A stretch of DNA of 64,000 nt from Aquisediminimonas profunda. Lineage in GTDB: Bacteria > Pseudomonadota > Alphaproteobacteria > Sphingomonadales > Sphingomonadaceae. Numbering within the stretch: the stretch's first letter is position 1; each line of letters opens with the position of its first letter. The translations under genes and the position numbers were made by a program. Of the stretch, positions 48,646 to 58,154 are shown piece by piece. The notes under the pieces were generated by a model that did no database searches, was not told where the DNA came from, and worked only from the letters and a program-made list of their open reading frames with translations. The DNA lies in the NCBI RefSeq assembly GCF_019443285.1, contig NZ_CP080327.1:310001-374000 (forward strand). The letters are read 5' to 3'.

Positions 48646-48963
48646 ATGGCAAAACTGATCGTCACAACGCGCGACGGCACCGAACATGAAATCGAGGCAC
48701 AGGCCGGGCTATCGGTGATGGAAATCATCCGCGATGCCGGTTTCGATGAGTTGCTCGCACTGTGCGGCGGATGCTGCTCTTGCGCTACTTGCCATGTGCA
48801 TGTCGACCCCGCATTTGCCGGCAAGATTGATCCGATGGGCGAAGACGAGAATGACCTTCTCGAAAGTTCCGATCACCGTAACGAGACGTCACGCCTCTCG
48901 TGCCAGCTTGCCTTCAGCGATGCGCTGGACGGTCTCAAGGTCACGATCGCGGACGAGGACTAG
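48646..48963 (+). CDS. Adrenodoxin-type [2Fe-2S] ferredoxin
   Basis: 105 residues. Cluster ligands C40-x5-C46-x2-C49 and C86 (LSCQL), the vertebrate/putidaredoxin-type spacing. Two extra cysteines (C43, C44) stand within the first loop. May serve iron-sulfur cluster assembly (Fdx type) or a P450/oxygenase; no partner reductase or isc/suf gene adjoins. The YaiI-family gene follows 9 bp later. Confidence 0.92.
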   Translation: MAKLIVTTRDGTEHEIEAQAGLSVMEIIRDAGFDELLALCGGCCSCATCHVHVDPAFAGKIDPMGEDENDLLESSDHRNETSRLSCQLAFSDALDGLKVTIADED

Positions 48964-48972
48964 GTCTTCGAT

Positions 48973-49431
48973 ATGCCCGCCATCCTTGTGGATGCGGATG
49001 CTTGCCCGGTTAAGGACGAAATCTACAAGGTTGCGTTCCGACACGAGGTTCCGGTCACGATCGTCAGCAACAGCCCGATCCGTGTACCGGATCATCCGCT
49101 GATTGCCCGGTCGCTTGTCGGTTCCGCCTTTGACGCCGCCGACGATTGGATCGCCGAGCGGGCCCATGGCGGCGTCATCGTGGTTACAGGGGACATCCTG
49201 CTTGCCGACAGATGTCTCAAGGCTGGCGCTACGGTCATTGCCCCTAACGGTAAGCCCTTTACCGGCGGTTCCATCGGCAATGCCGTTGCGACACGCGCGA
49301 TCATGGCAGACCTGCGGGCGAATGGCGATGCGATTGGCGGCCCGCCGCCCTTTTCCAAGTCGGATCGTTCGCGCTTTCTTTCGTCCCTTGATGAGGCAGT
49401 GGTCAGATTGAAGCGCTCCGCGGCACTTTGA
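48973..49431 (+). CDS. YaiI/YqxD family (DUF188) protein
   Basis: 152 residues. Conserved opening PAILVDADACPVKDEIYKVAFRH, then VSNSPIR, DAADDWIAERAHGGVIVVTGDILLADRCLKAGA and ATRAIMADLR, the hallmarks of DUF188, which has a PIN-like fold with acidic residues that could bind a metal. The biochemical role is not established; a nuclease is often suggested. Ends with a Pro-rich/basic C-terminus (GGPPPFSKSDRSRFLSSLDEAV). Likely cotranscribed with the ferredoxin gene. Confidence 0.9.
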   Translation: MPAILVDADACPVKDEIYKVAFRHEVPVTIVSNSPIRVPDHPLIARSLVGSAFDAADDWIAERAHGGVIVVTGDILLADRCLKAGATVIAPNGKPFTGGSIGNAVATRAIMADLRANGDAIGGPPPFSKSDRSRFLSSLDEAVVRLKRSAAL

Positions 49432-49477
49432 TCCGCCGCGCTGGCCCGTTGGACCTTTCCATGCTAGGGGCGCCGCC

Positions 49478-51349
49478 ATGCTCAATCTGAACGGTATCAC
49501 CGTGCGCCTTGGCGGGCGCACCATCCTTGATCGCGCGACGGCTTCCTTGCCGCCGAAAAGCCGTGTCGGGCTGATCGGCCGCAACGGCGCCGGCAAGTCG
49601 ACCTTGATGAAAGTGATGATAGGCCAGCTTGACCCGGATGACGGTTCGATCGAAATGCCGCGCAAGACCCGGATCGGCTATATCGCGCAAGAAGCACCCG
49701 CGGGCGATGCGACGCCATTTGAAACCGTACTCGCTGCCGACACAGAACGGGCTGCCCTGCTTCATGATAGCGAGACATGCCACGATCCTGATCGGCTTGG
49801 GGAAATACACGAACGACTGATCGCAATTGATGCATACACCGCTCCAGCGCGCGCCTCGCGCATTCTGGTCGGGCTTGGGTTCGATGAGGACATGCAGGCC
49901 CGTCCGCTCGACAGCTTTTCGGGCGGTTGGAAAATGCGCGTTGCGCTTGCGGCCCTGCTCTTTTCCGAGCCCGATCTGCTGCTGCTCGACGAACCGTCGA
50001 ACCATCTGGACCTCGAAGCGACTTTGTGGCTGGAAAGCTTCCTGCAATCCTATCCGGCAATGATGGTCGTCATCAGCCACGAGCGCGACCTGCTCAACAA
50101 TGTCGTGGACAACATCCTGCATCTCGAGGGTGGACAGACAACGCTCTATGCCGGGGGGTATGACAGTTTCGAGCGCCAGCGCGCCGAGCGTGCAGCACAG
50201 CTTGCGGCGGCCAAGGCGGCGCAGGATGCGCAGCGCGCCAAGTTGCAGGACTATATCGCCCGCAACAGTGCGCGCGCCTCAACTGCAAAGCAGGCGCAAT
50301 CGCGGGCAAAGGCACTTGCAAGAATGCAGCCCGTGATGGCGATGATCGAGGACCCTTCACTGAGTTTCGATTTCCCGAGCCCTGACGAACTGAAGCCGCC
50401 CTTGGTGACGCTGGACATGGCAAGCGTCGGCTATGTGCCCGGAAAGCCGATCCTGGAGCGCCTGAACCTGCGGCTGGACCCGGATGACCGGATCGCGTTG
50501 CTCGGCCGCAACGGCAATGGCAAGACGACCTTGGCCCGGCTGCTCGCTGCACAATTACCCGCAATGGAGGGTTCAATCAGCGCCTCGGGGAAAATGCGGG
50601 TCGGCTATTTCACCCAATATCAGGTCGAGGAACTTGATGGCGCAGACACGCCGCTTGAACATATGACGCGCCAGATGAAGAGCGCGACGCCGGGTGCCGT
50701 GCGTGGGCAGTTGGGCCGGTTCGGCTTTTCCGGCGCCAAAGCAACAACCGAAGTGGCGAAGCTTTCCGGCGGGGAGCGCGCCCGGTTGGCGCTCGCGCTC
50801 ATCACCCGCGATGCGCCGCACATGCTGATCCTGGACGAACCGACCAACCATCTTGACGTCGATGCCCGTGAAGCGCTGGTGCAGGCGCTCAATGCCTATG
50901 ACGGTGCGGTCGTGATTGTCAGCCATGATCGGCACATGATCGAACTTGTTGCCGACCGCCTTGTTCTTGTCGACGGCGGCCGCGCCGAGGAGTTTGGCGG
51001 CAGCCTTGATGACTACACGGACATGATCCTCGGCAAGAACCAGCCGAAAGGGCCGGAACCCATAAAATCCAACAAGAAGGAAGACCGGAAGGCCGCCGCC
51101 GCCGCCCGCGAGCAAAGCAAGGCCCTGCGCGCTGAAATCGCGCGAGCGGAAAAGGAAATGGACTCCCTGACAGCGCATCGCTCCCGGATCGAGCGGGCCA
51201 TGTTTGATCCGGACACTGCGGGGCCGGAAGAACGCAACCTCACCATGACCGATCTGATGGTCCGCCGCGCGGACATCGAGAGAAAGCTCGCGGCCGCAGA
51301 AGCATGCTGGCTGGAAGCGTCCGCCGCGCTCGAAGGCGTGTCAGCCTGA
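49478..51349 (+). CDS. ABC-F family ATP-binding protein (Uup/YheS-like)
   Basis: 623 residues with two ATPase domains and no membrane domain. First Walker A GRNGAGKS (about 36), FSGGWKMRVALAALLF and LLLLDEPSNHLDLEATLWLE; second Walker A GRNGNGKT (about 346), LSGGERARLALAL and LILDEPTNHLDVDAREAL. The linker between them (about 240-300) is basic and Ala/Gln-rich. A C-terminal coiled coil (about 540-620, EQSKALRAEIARAEKEMDSLTAHRSRIERAMF) resembles YheS or Uup. ABC-F proteins act on the ribosomal E site; which subfamily is unclear. Confidence 0.92.
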   Translation: MLNLNGITVRLGGRTILDRATASLPPKSRVGLIGRNGAGKSTLMKVMIGQLDPDDGSIEMPRKTRIGYIAQEAPAGDATPFETVLAADTERAALLHDSETCHDPDRLGEIHERLIAIDAYTAPARASRILVGLGFDEDMQARPLDSFSGGWKMRVALAALLFSEPDLLLLDEPSNHLDLEATLWLESFLQSYPAMMVVISHERDLLNNVVDNILHLEGGQTTLYAGGYDSFERQRAERAAQLAAAKAAQDAQRAKLQDYIARNSARASTAKQAQSRAKALARMQPVMAMIEDPSLSFDFPSPDELKPPLVTLDMASVGYVPGKPILERLNLRLDPDDRIALLGRNGNGKTTLARLLAAQLPAMEGSISASGKMRVGYFTQYQVEELDGADTPLEHMTRQMKSATPGAVRGQLGRFGFSGAKATTEVAKLSGGERARLALALITRDAPHMLILDEPTNHLDVDAREALVQALNAYDGAVVIVSHDRHMIELVADRLVLVDGGRAEEFGGSLDDYTDMILGKNQPKGPEPIKSNKKEDRKAAAAAREQSKALRAEIARAEKEMDSLTAHRSRIERAMFDPDTAGPEERNLTMTDLMVRRADIERKLAAAEACWLEASAALEGVSA

Positions 51350-51375
51350 AATCTTTTTCGTTTCCGGGCAGTCCT

Positions 51376-52275
51376 TCAGTCCTGGGACGCAAATGATCGC
51401 AGGGCTTCGCGTGCAACAAGCTCCCCCTTTTCCTGCACGAAATGTCCGGCATCAGCAATCTCGAGCGGTTCTGGGCACCCACGGATATTGGATCGCAGAT
51501 TCGCCATGACAGCGGGGCCGAGCACCGGATCCGTCATGCCTATCGCCATAAAGCTTTGGCCAGTCCATTCATCCCGCCAGAAATCGAGCGCACGCCGCGC
51601 TTGCGGAATCCCCTCCATGCCGGGACTCGTCATCACCAGTTCGGGGAACCGGCGCACGCCCGCCTTGTATCGCTGATCCGGGAAAGGCGCTGCATAGGCA
51701 GCGGCTTCCTCTTTGCTCATGCCGGGCTGCGCACGCTCCATGAGGGCCGCTATGTCGAGATCTGGCTGGCTGCGGTTGAATGCGCGCCATCGATCAAATC
51801 CTTCGCTCACTGGCTCCCCGACCGGGATGGCCGTGTTCATGACCAGGAGGCGGGCAAATCTTTCCGGCATCTCCGGTGGCACTGTGAGGCCAAGGATTCC
51901 TCCCCAATCCTGGCACACAAGCGTCACGTTACGAAGATCAAGGGCCATGATAAAGGCGAGCAACATGGAGCGATGAAAGTTGAAACTATAGACGGCTTCA
52001 TCGACCGGCTTGTCGGAACGACCAAAGCCGATCAGATCCGGCGCGATGACACGGCCTCCCACGGCCGTGAAAACAGGAATCATTTTGCGATAGAGGTAGG
52101 ACCATGTGGGCTGGCCATGCAGGCACAGAAACGTTTCGTCCGCTGCCTGGGGGCCTTCGTCAAGATAATGGATGCGCAGGCCCTCGTATCCAGGCAGGCC
52201 TTCGATATAATGGGGTGCAAAATTGAAACCGGGAAGATTTGCAAATCGCCGGTCATCCGTTCTCAGACTCTCCAC
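51376..52275 (-). CDS. Haloalkane dehalogenase-like alpha/beta hydrolase (HLD-I type)
   Basis: 299 residues. Nucleophile D123 in VCQDWGG, general acid/base pair D249 (GMTDPVLGP) and H278 (DAGHFVQ), oxyanion region HGQPTWSYLYRKMIP, and candidate halide-binding W124 and W163. An aspartate nucleophile with the Trp beside it and an acid after strand 7 is the HLD-I arrangement of DhlA. Dehalogenation of short haloalkanes is the predicted activity; an epoxide hydrolase is the main alternative but lacks this Trp pair. Downstream partner of the epoxide-hydrolase-like gene 30 bp upstream, same strand. Confidence 0.85.
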   Translation of the reverse strand: MESLRTDDRRFANLPGFNFAPHYIEGLPGYEGLRIHYLDEGPQAADETFLCLHGQPTWSYLYRKMIPVFTAVGGRVIAPDLIGFGRSDKPVDEAVYSFNFHRSMLLAFIMALDLRNVTLVCQDWGGILGLTVPPEMPERFARLLVMNTAIPVGEPVSEGFDRWRAFNRSQPDLDIAALMERAQPGMSKEEAAAYAAPFPDQRYKAGVRRFPELVMTSPGMEGIPQARRALDFWRDEWTGQSFMAIGMTDPVLGPAVMANLRSNIRGCPEPLEIADAGHFVQEKGELVAREALRSFASQD

Positions 52276-52305
52276 GCCTGTGCCTCCTCTTGCAAGAAAT
52301 GCGGC

Positions 52306-52686
52306 CTAACCCTGCGGCCATTGAGACAGAATCGTGGCGGCGTCGAAATAGTCTCGCCAGAAGACAATCTGGCCTTCATTCACTTCAAATACACCGGTAA
52401 CAGGCAACTCTACCCATCTGTCCTTCAACCGATGCCGATCCAGCCTTTCCAGGAATACGGTTCGCCCTGAATACGACTCTCTCAGGATCCGGAATTCGTT
52501 TTCAAGCGTCGGGGCGAAAAAAGGTTCCAGGACAGCGCGGATGCCTTCAGGCCCATACACTGTCCCAATCGGCGGCGGGTTTGTATATTCGCATCCGGCC
52601 GCGACAAATCGCATAGCCCGATCATAGTCGAGGGACTCCATCGCCTTCATAAAGGCTTTGACGATCACAATCGGCTCTGAATTCAC
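52306..52686 (-). CDS. Limonene-1,2-epoxide hydrolase-like (SnoaL/LEH fold) protein
   Basis: 126 residues of the NTF2-like fold. Y34-x-N36 (EYTNPP), R81-x-D83 (LERLDRH) and D112 (FWRDYFD) correspond to the water-binding Tyr/Asn and the Asp-Arg-Asp triad of Rhodococcus limonene epoxide hydrolase (Y53, N55, R99, D101, D132), so hydrolase activity is plausible. It precedes the haloalkane-dehalogenase-like gene by 30 bp. A long non-coding region with a perfect palindrome lies upstream. Confidence 0.8.
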   Translation of the reverse strand: MNSEPIVIVKAFMKAMESLDYDRAMRFVAAGCEYTNPPPIGTVYGPEGIRAVLEPFFAPTLENEFRILRESYSGRTVFLERLDRHRLKDRWVELPVTGVFEVNEGQIVFWRDYFDAATILSQWPQG

Positions 52687-53000
52687 AGGGCTTTCCTTCT
52701 TCCATTTGGGCAGGGCGTCGCACCGTTCCCGTATCGGCCCGCCAAGCCCGCTTCACCCGTCATTCCATGAAACACATCCCCCACAATTGCAGACGCTTCA
52801 TGATCAAAACGGGCATCGACTCATTCAATGCGGGATAGCATATTGTAGCAACTGCTACAAGAAGAACCGGTGCCGCGTTCAAGGCATCCCGCGAACTTGT
52901 CCTTCCGCCGGTTGTGCTTCGCACCCAGAACGACTAGGGGCTGCCCCACATATGTTAATGGCGCGGGTCATTGCCCCGGAATGCGCCTTTTAGAGAGACC
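52687..53000. other. Non-coding region between divergent hydrolase and helicase genes
   Basis: 314 bp without a credible gene. It must hold the promoters of both neighbours. The only distinct element is the 18-bp palindrome at 52843-52860. AGAGAG at 52992-52997 serves as ribosome binding site of the helicase gene. Confidence 0.5.
52843..52860. promoter_or_regulatory. Perfect palindrome TTGTAGCA-AC-TGCTACAA, probable operator
   Basis: 8-bp perfect arms with a 2-bp centre, 157 bp upstream of the LEH-like gene and 141 bp upstream of the helicase gene. The length and symmetry suit a TetR- or LuxR-type dimer site. No regulator of either type is encoded nearby, and which gene it controls is unclear. 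Confidence 0.45.
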
Positions 53001-54725
53001 ATGATCTTCCAAACACTCCACCCGCTTCTTGCTGAAGCGCTTTCCGCCCGTGGCTATGCCGCGCCCACGCCTGTGCAGGCGGCTGTCCTTGAACCCGAAG
53101 CCGAGGGGCGGGACCTCATTGTCTCCGCACAGACAGGATCGGGAAAGACTGTTGCCTTCGGCCTCGCAATGGCCCCGCAACTCTTGAGCGGCAGCGGAAT
53201 GGCCGCCCCAGCCGGTGCCCCGCTCGCACTTGTCATTGCGCCGACACGGGAGCTCGCGCTGCAGGTCGGGCGCGAACTGATCTGGCTTTACGGCAAGGCG
53301 GGGATCCGCATCGCAACATGCGTCGGTGGGATGGACGCATCGAAGGAACGGCGAGCGCTTTCGCAAGGTGCGCATATTGTCGTCGGCACCCCAGGCAGGC
53401 TCCGCGATCACCTCGAACGGGGGGCGCTCCTGCTCCACAGCCTGACTGTCGCCATCCTCGACGAGGCCGACGAAATGCTCGACATGGGCTTCCGCGAAGA
53501 CCTGGAGGAAATTCTCGACGCGACGCCGCAGGGCCGGCGCACCTTCATGTTTTCTGCAACCATGCCGAAACCCATTGTTGCACTTGCCCGGCGCTACCAG
53601 CGCGATGCATTGCGTATATCGACTGTCGGCGAAGATCGCGGCCATGGAGACATCACCTACCAGGCCGTGACTGTCGCGCCTGCCGACATCGAGAATGCCG
53701 TCGTCAATCTGCTGCGCTATCACGAAGCAACCACCGCAATGCTGTTCTGCGCTACCCGCGACAATGTCCGGCATTTGCATGCAAGCCTTACCGAGCGCGG
53801 CTTTTCAGTCGTGGCGCTTTCGGGTGAGCACAGCCAGAATGAACGCAACCATGCGTTGCAGGCCCTGCGCGATCGGCGGGCACGGGTGTGCGTGGCAACC
53901 GATGTCGCTGCGCGCGGGATCGATCTGCCGACCTTGTCGCTTGTCATCCATGTTGAGATTCCGCGCGATGCGGAAGCCCTGCAACACCGGTCAGGCCGCA
54001 CCGGCCGGGCAGGCAAAAAGGGTACAGCAGTAATCCTTGTGCCGTATCCAAGGCGTAAGCGCGTCGAATCGATGCTGCGGGGAGCGCGGATCAATGCCGA
54101 ATGGATCTCCGCCCCAAGCCGCGAGGATATCGCGAGAAATGATCGTGAGAGGCTCCTCGCGACCCTGCTCGAGCCGGTCGAGGTCGATGAGGAGGATCGG
54201 GTGCTGGCGACACGCCTCCTGGCGGAGCGGAGTCCCGAGGACATTGCGGCTGCGCTTGTTCGCGCACATCGGGCGCGGATGCCGGTGGCCGAAGAGTTGA
54301 TCGACGCGGCCTCCGGTCCGTCTCAGCGTTCTGAAGGCCCAAGGCCCGGTTTTGAAAACACCGTCTGGTTCAGGATGGACATCGGTCGGCGGCATAATGC
54401 GGATCCCAGATGGCTGCTTCCACTTCTGTGCCGGCGTGGCCATATCACCCGGACAGAGATTGGGGCGATCCGCATTGCCGCCAATGAATCGCTTTTCGAG
54501 GTCCAAGCGGCGGCGGCTGCACGTTTTGCGGCAGCAGTCCGGCGCACAGCCGTTGACGGGGAAGATGGCGAAGGAGGCATCCGGATCGAGCAGGTCCAGG
54601 GCGCCCCGCGAGAAGAGGCCAAGCGCAACCGACGCGAAGCACCGCGGCAGCATCGGCCAGGACCTCGACCGGGCAAGCCACCGTTTCCGCCGCGCAACAA
54701 GGCCAGACGTGAACGCACTGCGTGA
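53001..54725 (+). CDS. DEAD-box RNA helicase with DbpA-type RNA-binding domain
   Basis: 574 residues from ATG 53001 (MIFQTLHPLLAEALSARGYAAPTPVQ); the upstream in-frame ATG at 52971 has no ribosome binding site. Helicase motifs: AQTGSGKT, PTRELALQV, DEAD, SAT, ATDVAARGID and HRSGRTGRAG. After a linker comes a DbpA/CsdA RNA-binding domain (about 455-530, WFRMDIGRRHNADPRWLLPLLCRRGHI) and a basic tail (NRREAPRQHRPGPRPGKPP). Likely acts in 50S ribosome assembly or cold adaptation. A second DEAD-box gene lies at 18.4-19.7 kb. Confidence 0.92.
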   Translation: MIFQTLHPLLAEALSARGYAAPTPVQAAVLEPEAEGRDLIVSAQTGSGKTVAFGLAMAPQLLSGSGMAAPAGAPLALVIAPTRELALQVGRELIWLYGKAGIRIATCVGGMDASKERRALSQGAHIVVGTPGRLRDHLERGALLLHSLTVAILDEADEMLDMGFREDLEEILDATPQGRRTFMFSATMPKPIVALARRYQRDALRISTVGEDRGHGDITYQAVTVAPADIENAVVNLLRYHEATTAMLFCATRDNVRHLHASLTERGFSVVALSGEHSQNERNHALQALRDRRARVCVATDVAARGIDLPTLSLVIHVEIPRDAEALQHRSGRTGRAGKKGTAVILVPYPRRKRVESMLRGARINAEWISAPSREDIARNDRERLLATLLEPVEVDEEDRVLATRLLAERSPEDIAAALVRAHRARMPVAEELIDAASGPSQRSEGPRPGFENTVWFRMDIGRRHNADPRWLLPLLCRRGHITRTEIGAIRIAANESLFEVQAAAAARFAAAVRRTAVDGEDGEGGIRIEQVQGAPREEAKRNRREAPRQHRPGPRPGKPPFPPRNKARRERTA

Positions 54726-54803
54726 CCGGTAAAACGAGTTATCGTCTGCGCCTTGTGGAAATCACGTAGTTTCGAGACCCTGCCCGCGCGCTAGGGCCGG
54801 GAC

Positions 54804-55505
54804 ATGACTGATTGTTCACATTGCCCTGTTGGCGATAGCGCCATTTGTGCCGGATTGTCGGCAGAGGCGCTTGAATGTCTGGGCCATCTTGGGCGCAAGC
54901 AGAAGGTCCGGCGCGGGCAAACACTCGTCTGGGAAGGCGATGAGGCTCTGGTCGTTGCCAATGTGATATCCGGAATCCTGAAACTGTCGATTTCCACAGC
55001 CGACGGCCGTGAACAGATTGTTGGCGTCGTCTTTCCATCAGACTTTATCGGCCGCCCTTTTGGCAAGGAGAGTCCCCACAGTGTGACAGCGCTGACGGAT
55101 GCCGAGCTTTGCGTCTTTACCCGCGCCGCGTTTGACGGTTTTGCCCGGCAGCACCCCGACCTGCAGAATCGGCTGCTGATGCGCACGTTGACCGAACTCG
55201 ATCGTGCGCGTCACTGGATGCTACTCTTGGGCAAAAAGACAGCAAGTGAGCGGATCGCGTCACTTTTGCTCGAAGTCTCGGACCGGATGGGCGATGGTGC
55301 GGCCAAGGCTGCCGCCGGTTTGCCGGAAGTCTTCGAAATGCCCCTCGACCGCCAGCAGATGGGCGATGTGCTGGGCCTGACGATTGAAACTGTCAGCCGC
55401 CAACTGACAAAACTCAAAGGGGCAGAAATGATCGACCTGCCGAACAGACGCACAGTCGTGATCCAGGACCGCGCACGGCTGCAGACTTTGGCACTCGCCG
55501 CATGA
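54804..55505 (+). CDS. Crp/Fnr family oxygen-sensing regulator (FnrL/FixK-like)
   Basis: 233 residues. N-terminal cysteines C4-x2-C7-x7-C15 and a later Cys in DAELCVFT match the 4Fe-4S ligand set of FnrL-type regulators, so it should sense oxygen directly. The cNMP-like domain (about 20-130) is followed by a long dimer helix and an HTH, RQQMGDVLGLTIETVSRQLTKL, whose E-T-V-S-R is the FNR recognition pattern for TTGAT-N4-ATCAA. Encoded 84 bp before ccoN, with an FNR box in between: the expected activator of the cbb3 operon under low oxygen. Confidence 0.92.
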   Translation: MTDCSHCPVGDSAICAGLSAEALECLGHLGRKQKVRRGQTLVWEGDEALVVANVISGILKLSISTADGREQIVGVVFPSDFIGRPFGKESPHSVTALTDAELCVFTRAAFDGFARQHPDLQNRLLMRTLTELDRARHWMLLLGKKTASERIASLLLEVSDRMGDGAAKAAAGLPEVFEMPLDRQQMGDVLGLTIETVSRQLTKLKGAEMIDLPNRRTVVIQDRARLQTLALAA

Positions 55506-55509
55506 TCTG

Positions 55510-55523
55510 TTGACCTGAGTCAA
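55510..55523 (+). promoter_or_regulatory. FNR box before ccoN
   Basis: TTGAC-CTGA-GTCAA, a perfect inverted repeat matching TTGA-N6-TCAA. Centred about 76 bp before the ccoN start; a -41.5 placement would put transcription start near 55558, leaving a leader of about 30 nt. It is the likely target of the FnrL-type protein encoded just upstream. Confidence 0.85.
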
Positions 55524-55589
55524 TGAAGACAGGTCCGCGATCGGCCAACGGCAGAATTACAAAAATGCGCTGAGGCGCTTCGGGGAAGA

Positions 55590-57251
55590 ATGATGGACAC
55601 AATGGTAATGCGCGCTGGCGCTTGGTTCGTCGTGGCACTGCTCGCCTTTGCGGCCTTTGCCCAAAGTGTGGATCCCGGATTTTCCGTTCACATGGGCATC
55701 GTCTGCGCAGTCGCGCTGATCGCTTCGGCCATGACGCTTCGGGGGACGGATTTCGCTGGCTTGGCCAATGGCGTGGCCGCCAGGCCAGCCGACCTTTCAC
55801 GTTATGATGACGATCCCATCCGATGGGGCATCATTGCGACAATCTTCTGGGGTGTGGCTGGTTTTCTGGTTGGCCTCTTCATTGCCCTTCAGCTTGCCTT
55901 TCCGGCGCTCAACTTCAATCTCGAGTACACGACTTTCGGGCGCCTGCGACCGCTCCACACTTCGGCCGTGATTTTCGCCTTTGGCGGAAATGCGCTGATC
56001 GCGACGAGCTTTTACATCGTTCAACGCACCTGTCGCGCACGATTGGCCTTCCCGTCACTCGCCCGCTTTGTCTTCTGGGGCTACCAGCTGTTTATCGTGC
56101 TCGCCGCAACCGGCTACCTCATGGGCATCACTGAGGCCCGCGAATATGCCGAACCGGAGTGGTATGTCGATCTGTGGCTGACCATCGTGTGGGTGTCCTA
56201 TGGCGCAGTGTTCATCGGAACGATTGTGCGCCGCAAGGAGCCGCACATCTATGTCGCGAACTGGTTCTTTCTGGCGTTCATCATAACGGTCGCCATGCTG
56301 CATCTGGTAAACAACATTTCGATGCCGGTGAGCCTGGTCGGTTCAAAGAGCTATAGCGCCTTTGCAGGCGTTCAGGATGCACTGACCCAGTGGTGGTATG
56401 GCCACAATGCGGTTGGTTTCTTCCTGACGGCCGGCTTCCTGGCCATGATGTACTATTTTGTACCGAAGCAGGCGGAACGTCCCGTCTACAGCTATCGCCT
56501 GTCGATCATCCATTTCTGGTCGCTGATCTTCCTCTATATCTGGGCCGGACCGCACCACCTCCACTATACTGCATTGCCTGACTGGGCGCAGACACTGGGC
56601 ATGGTCTTTTCCGTCATGCTGTGGATGCCGAGCTGGGGCGGCATGATCAACGGCCTGATGACGCTGAACGGCGCATGGGACAAGATCCGCACCGACCCGA
56701 TCATCCGCATGATGGTCATGGCTTTGGCCTTTTACGGGATGAGCACTTTTGAAGGGCCCATGCTCTCGATCAAGGCCGTCAACAGCCTGTCGCACTATAC
56801 GGACTGGACCATTGGTCATGTGCACTCTGGCGCGCTCGGCTGGAACGGCATGATCACCTTTGCGTCGATCTATTATCTCGTGCCGAGACTCTGGGGCCAG
56901 CCGCGTCTCTATTCATTGCGGATGGTGAACTGGCACTTCTGGCTCGCGACGATCGGCATCGTCTTCTACGCCGCCGCGATGTGGGTCGCTGGCATCATGC
57001 AGGGGCTGATGTGGCGCGAATATGGCTCGGACGGCTATCTGGTCTATGCCTTTTCGGAAGTCGTCTCGGCCATGTTCCCCATGTATCTGATCCGCGCAGC
57101 CGGTGGCCTCATGTATCTCTCGGGCGCGCTGATCATGGTCTTCAACGTATGGATGACCATCGCCGGCAAGCAGCGGCAGGAAAAGCCGATGACCGAAACG
57201 CCCTATGACGCGTCGCTCGACCGTCCCCTCGCCACAGCTTCAGCCGCCTGA
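55590..57251 (+). CDS. ccoN: cbb3-type cytochrome c oxidase subunit I (CcoN)
   Basis: Catalytic subunit of the high-affinity terminal oxidase; holds haem b and the haem b3-CuB site in the inner membrane. 553 residues, about 14 TM helices. Histidine ligands are seen in [44 protein letters not shown] and [14 protein letters not shown]. Two adjacent ATGs (55590 and 55593) follow GGGGAAG; either may be used. First gene of the ccoNOQP-GHIS run. Confidence 0.97.
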   Translation: MMDTMVMRAGAWFVVALLAFAAFAQSVDPGFSVHMGIVCAVALIASAMTLRGTDFAGLANGVAARPADLSRYDDDPIRWGIIATIFWGVAGFLVGLFIALQLAFPALNFNLEYTTFGRLRPLHTSAVIFAFGGNALIATSFYIVQRTCRARLAFPSLARFVFWGYQLFIVLAATGYLMGITEAREYAEPEWYVDLWLTIVWVSYGAVFIGTIVRRKEPHIYVANWFFLAFIITVAMLHLVNNISMPVSLVGSKSYSAFAGVQDALTQWWYGHNAVGFFLTAGFLAMMYYFVPKQAERPVYSYRLSIIHFWSLIFLYIWAGPHHLHYTALPDWAQTLGMVFSVMLWMPSWGGMINGLMTLNGAWDKIRTDPIIRMMVMALAFYGMSTFEGPMLSIKAVNSLSHYTDWTIGHVHSGALGWNGMITFASIYYLVPRLWGQPRLYSLRMVNWHFWLATIGIVFYAAAMWVAGIMQGLMWREYGSDGYLVYAFSEVVSAMFPMYLIRAAGGLMYLSGALIMVFNVWMTIAGKQRQEKPMTETPYDASLDRPLATASAA

Positions 57252-57264
57252 AGGAGCCAAAATC

Positions 57265-57999
57265 ATGGCCGGTACATTGCTCGATCACAAGCGGCTTGAA
57301 CGCAACGTCACGCTGCTTGCCGTTTTTGCATTCATTACTGTCGCGATCGGCGGGATTGTCGAAATCGCGCCGCTCTTCTGGATCGACTCAACTGTCGAAA
57401 AGGTCGACGGGATGCGCCCCTATTCGCCGCTCGAGCTTGCGGGGCGCAATATCTACATGAGGGAAGGCTGCTACAACTGCCATAGCCAGATGATCCGCCC
57501 CTTCCGCGACGAAGTCGAACGCTATGGCCACTACAGCCTGGCAGCCGAGAGCATGTATGATCATCCATTCCAATGGGGCTCAAAGCGGACCGGCCCGGAC
57601 CTTGCTCGCGTCGGGGGACGATATTCGGACGAATGGCATGTTCAGCACCTCAAGAACCCCCGCGCAGTCGTTCCGGAATCGATCATGCCGCCCTACGCCT
57701 TCCTCGCAGAGCGGGAACTCAAGTCCGGCGACATGCGCATGCACCTGCAAGCGCTTTATCGGGTGGGTGTGCCCTATTCCAAGGCCGCGATTGCTGCAGC
57801 AAATGATGACCTGCAAGCCCAGGCAGATCCCGATCAGAGCAGCACTGACCTCAAGGCCCGCTATCCCAAGGTTCAGGTGCGCGATTTCGATGGCGACCCG
57901 ACCCGCATCACGGAGATGGATGCTCTGGTCGCCTATCTGCAGATGCTCGGAACCCTGGTCGACCTGAAAGCGGCCGAACCGCAGGAGCAGCCGCAATGA
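57265..57999 (+). CDS. ccoO: cbb3-type cytochrome c oxidase subunit II (CcoO)
   Basis: Membrane-anchored monohaem cytochrome c that passes electrons to CcoN. 244 residues from ATG 57265 with AAGGAG before it. N-terminal TM helix (about 17-37), haem motif CYNCH (about 69) in [26 protein letters not shown], and axial Met in [11 protein letters not shown]. The stop overlaps the ccoQ start (ATGA). Confidence 0.97.
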   Translation: MAGTLLDHKRLERNVTLLAVFAFITVAIGGIVEIAPLFWIDSTVEKVDGMRPYSPLELAGRNIYMREGCYNCHSQMIRPFRDEVERYGHYSLAAESMYDHPFQWGSKRTGPDLARVGGRYSDEWHVQHLKNPRAVVPESIMPPYAFLAERELKSGDMRMHLQALYRVGVPYSKAAIAAANDDLQAQADPDQSSTDLKARYPKVQVRDFDGDPTRITEMDALVAYLQMLGTLVDLKAAEPQEQPQ

Positions 58000-58154
58000 C
58001 CTATGACAGCTTCAGGCATTTTGCCGACAGCTGGGGGCTGGTCTTCATGGGGCTCCTCTTCGTCACCTTTATCGGCTGGACGTTTCGCAAAGGTGCGTCG
58101 ACGCATCACAGCGATGCTGCCGCGATCATCTTCAAGGATGAAGATCATGGTTGA
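57996..58154 (+). CDS. ccoQ: cbb3-type cytochrome c oxidase subunit CcoQ
   Basis: 52-residue single-helix membrane protein ([14 protein letters not shown], then a TM helix [17 protein letters not shown], about 14-30, and an acidic tail FKDEDHG). It stabilises the assembled oxidase. Starts inside the ccoO stop codon and ends 8 bp inside ccoP, so all three are translationally linked. Confidence 0.9.
   Translation: MTYDSFRHFADSWGLVFMGLLFVTFIGWTFRKGASTHHSDAAAIIFKDEDHG

Noticed and set aside
51442-52470. Open frame of 342 codons on the plus strand
   Set aside because: Antisense to the dehalogenase-like and LEH-like genes, whose catalytic residues are all present on the minus strand.
54726-54803. 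FNR box before the fnr-like gene
   Set aside because: The best candidate (TTGTGGAAATCACG) matches only the left half-site, so it was not called.
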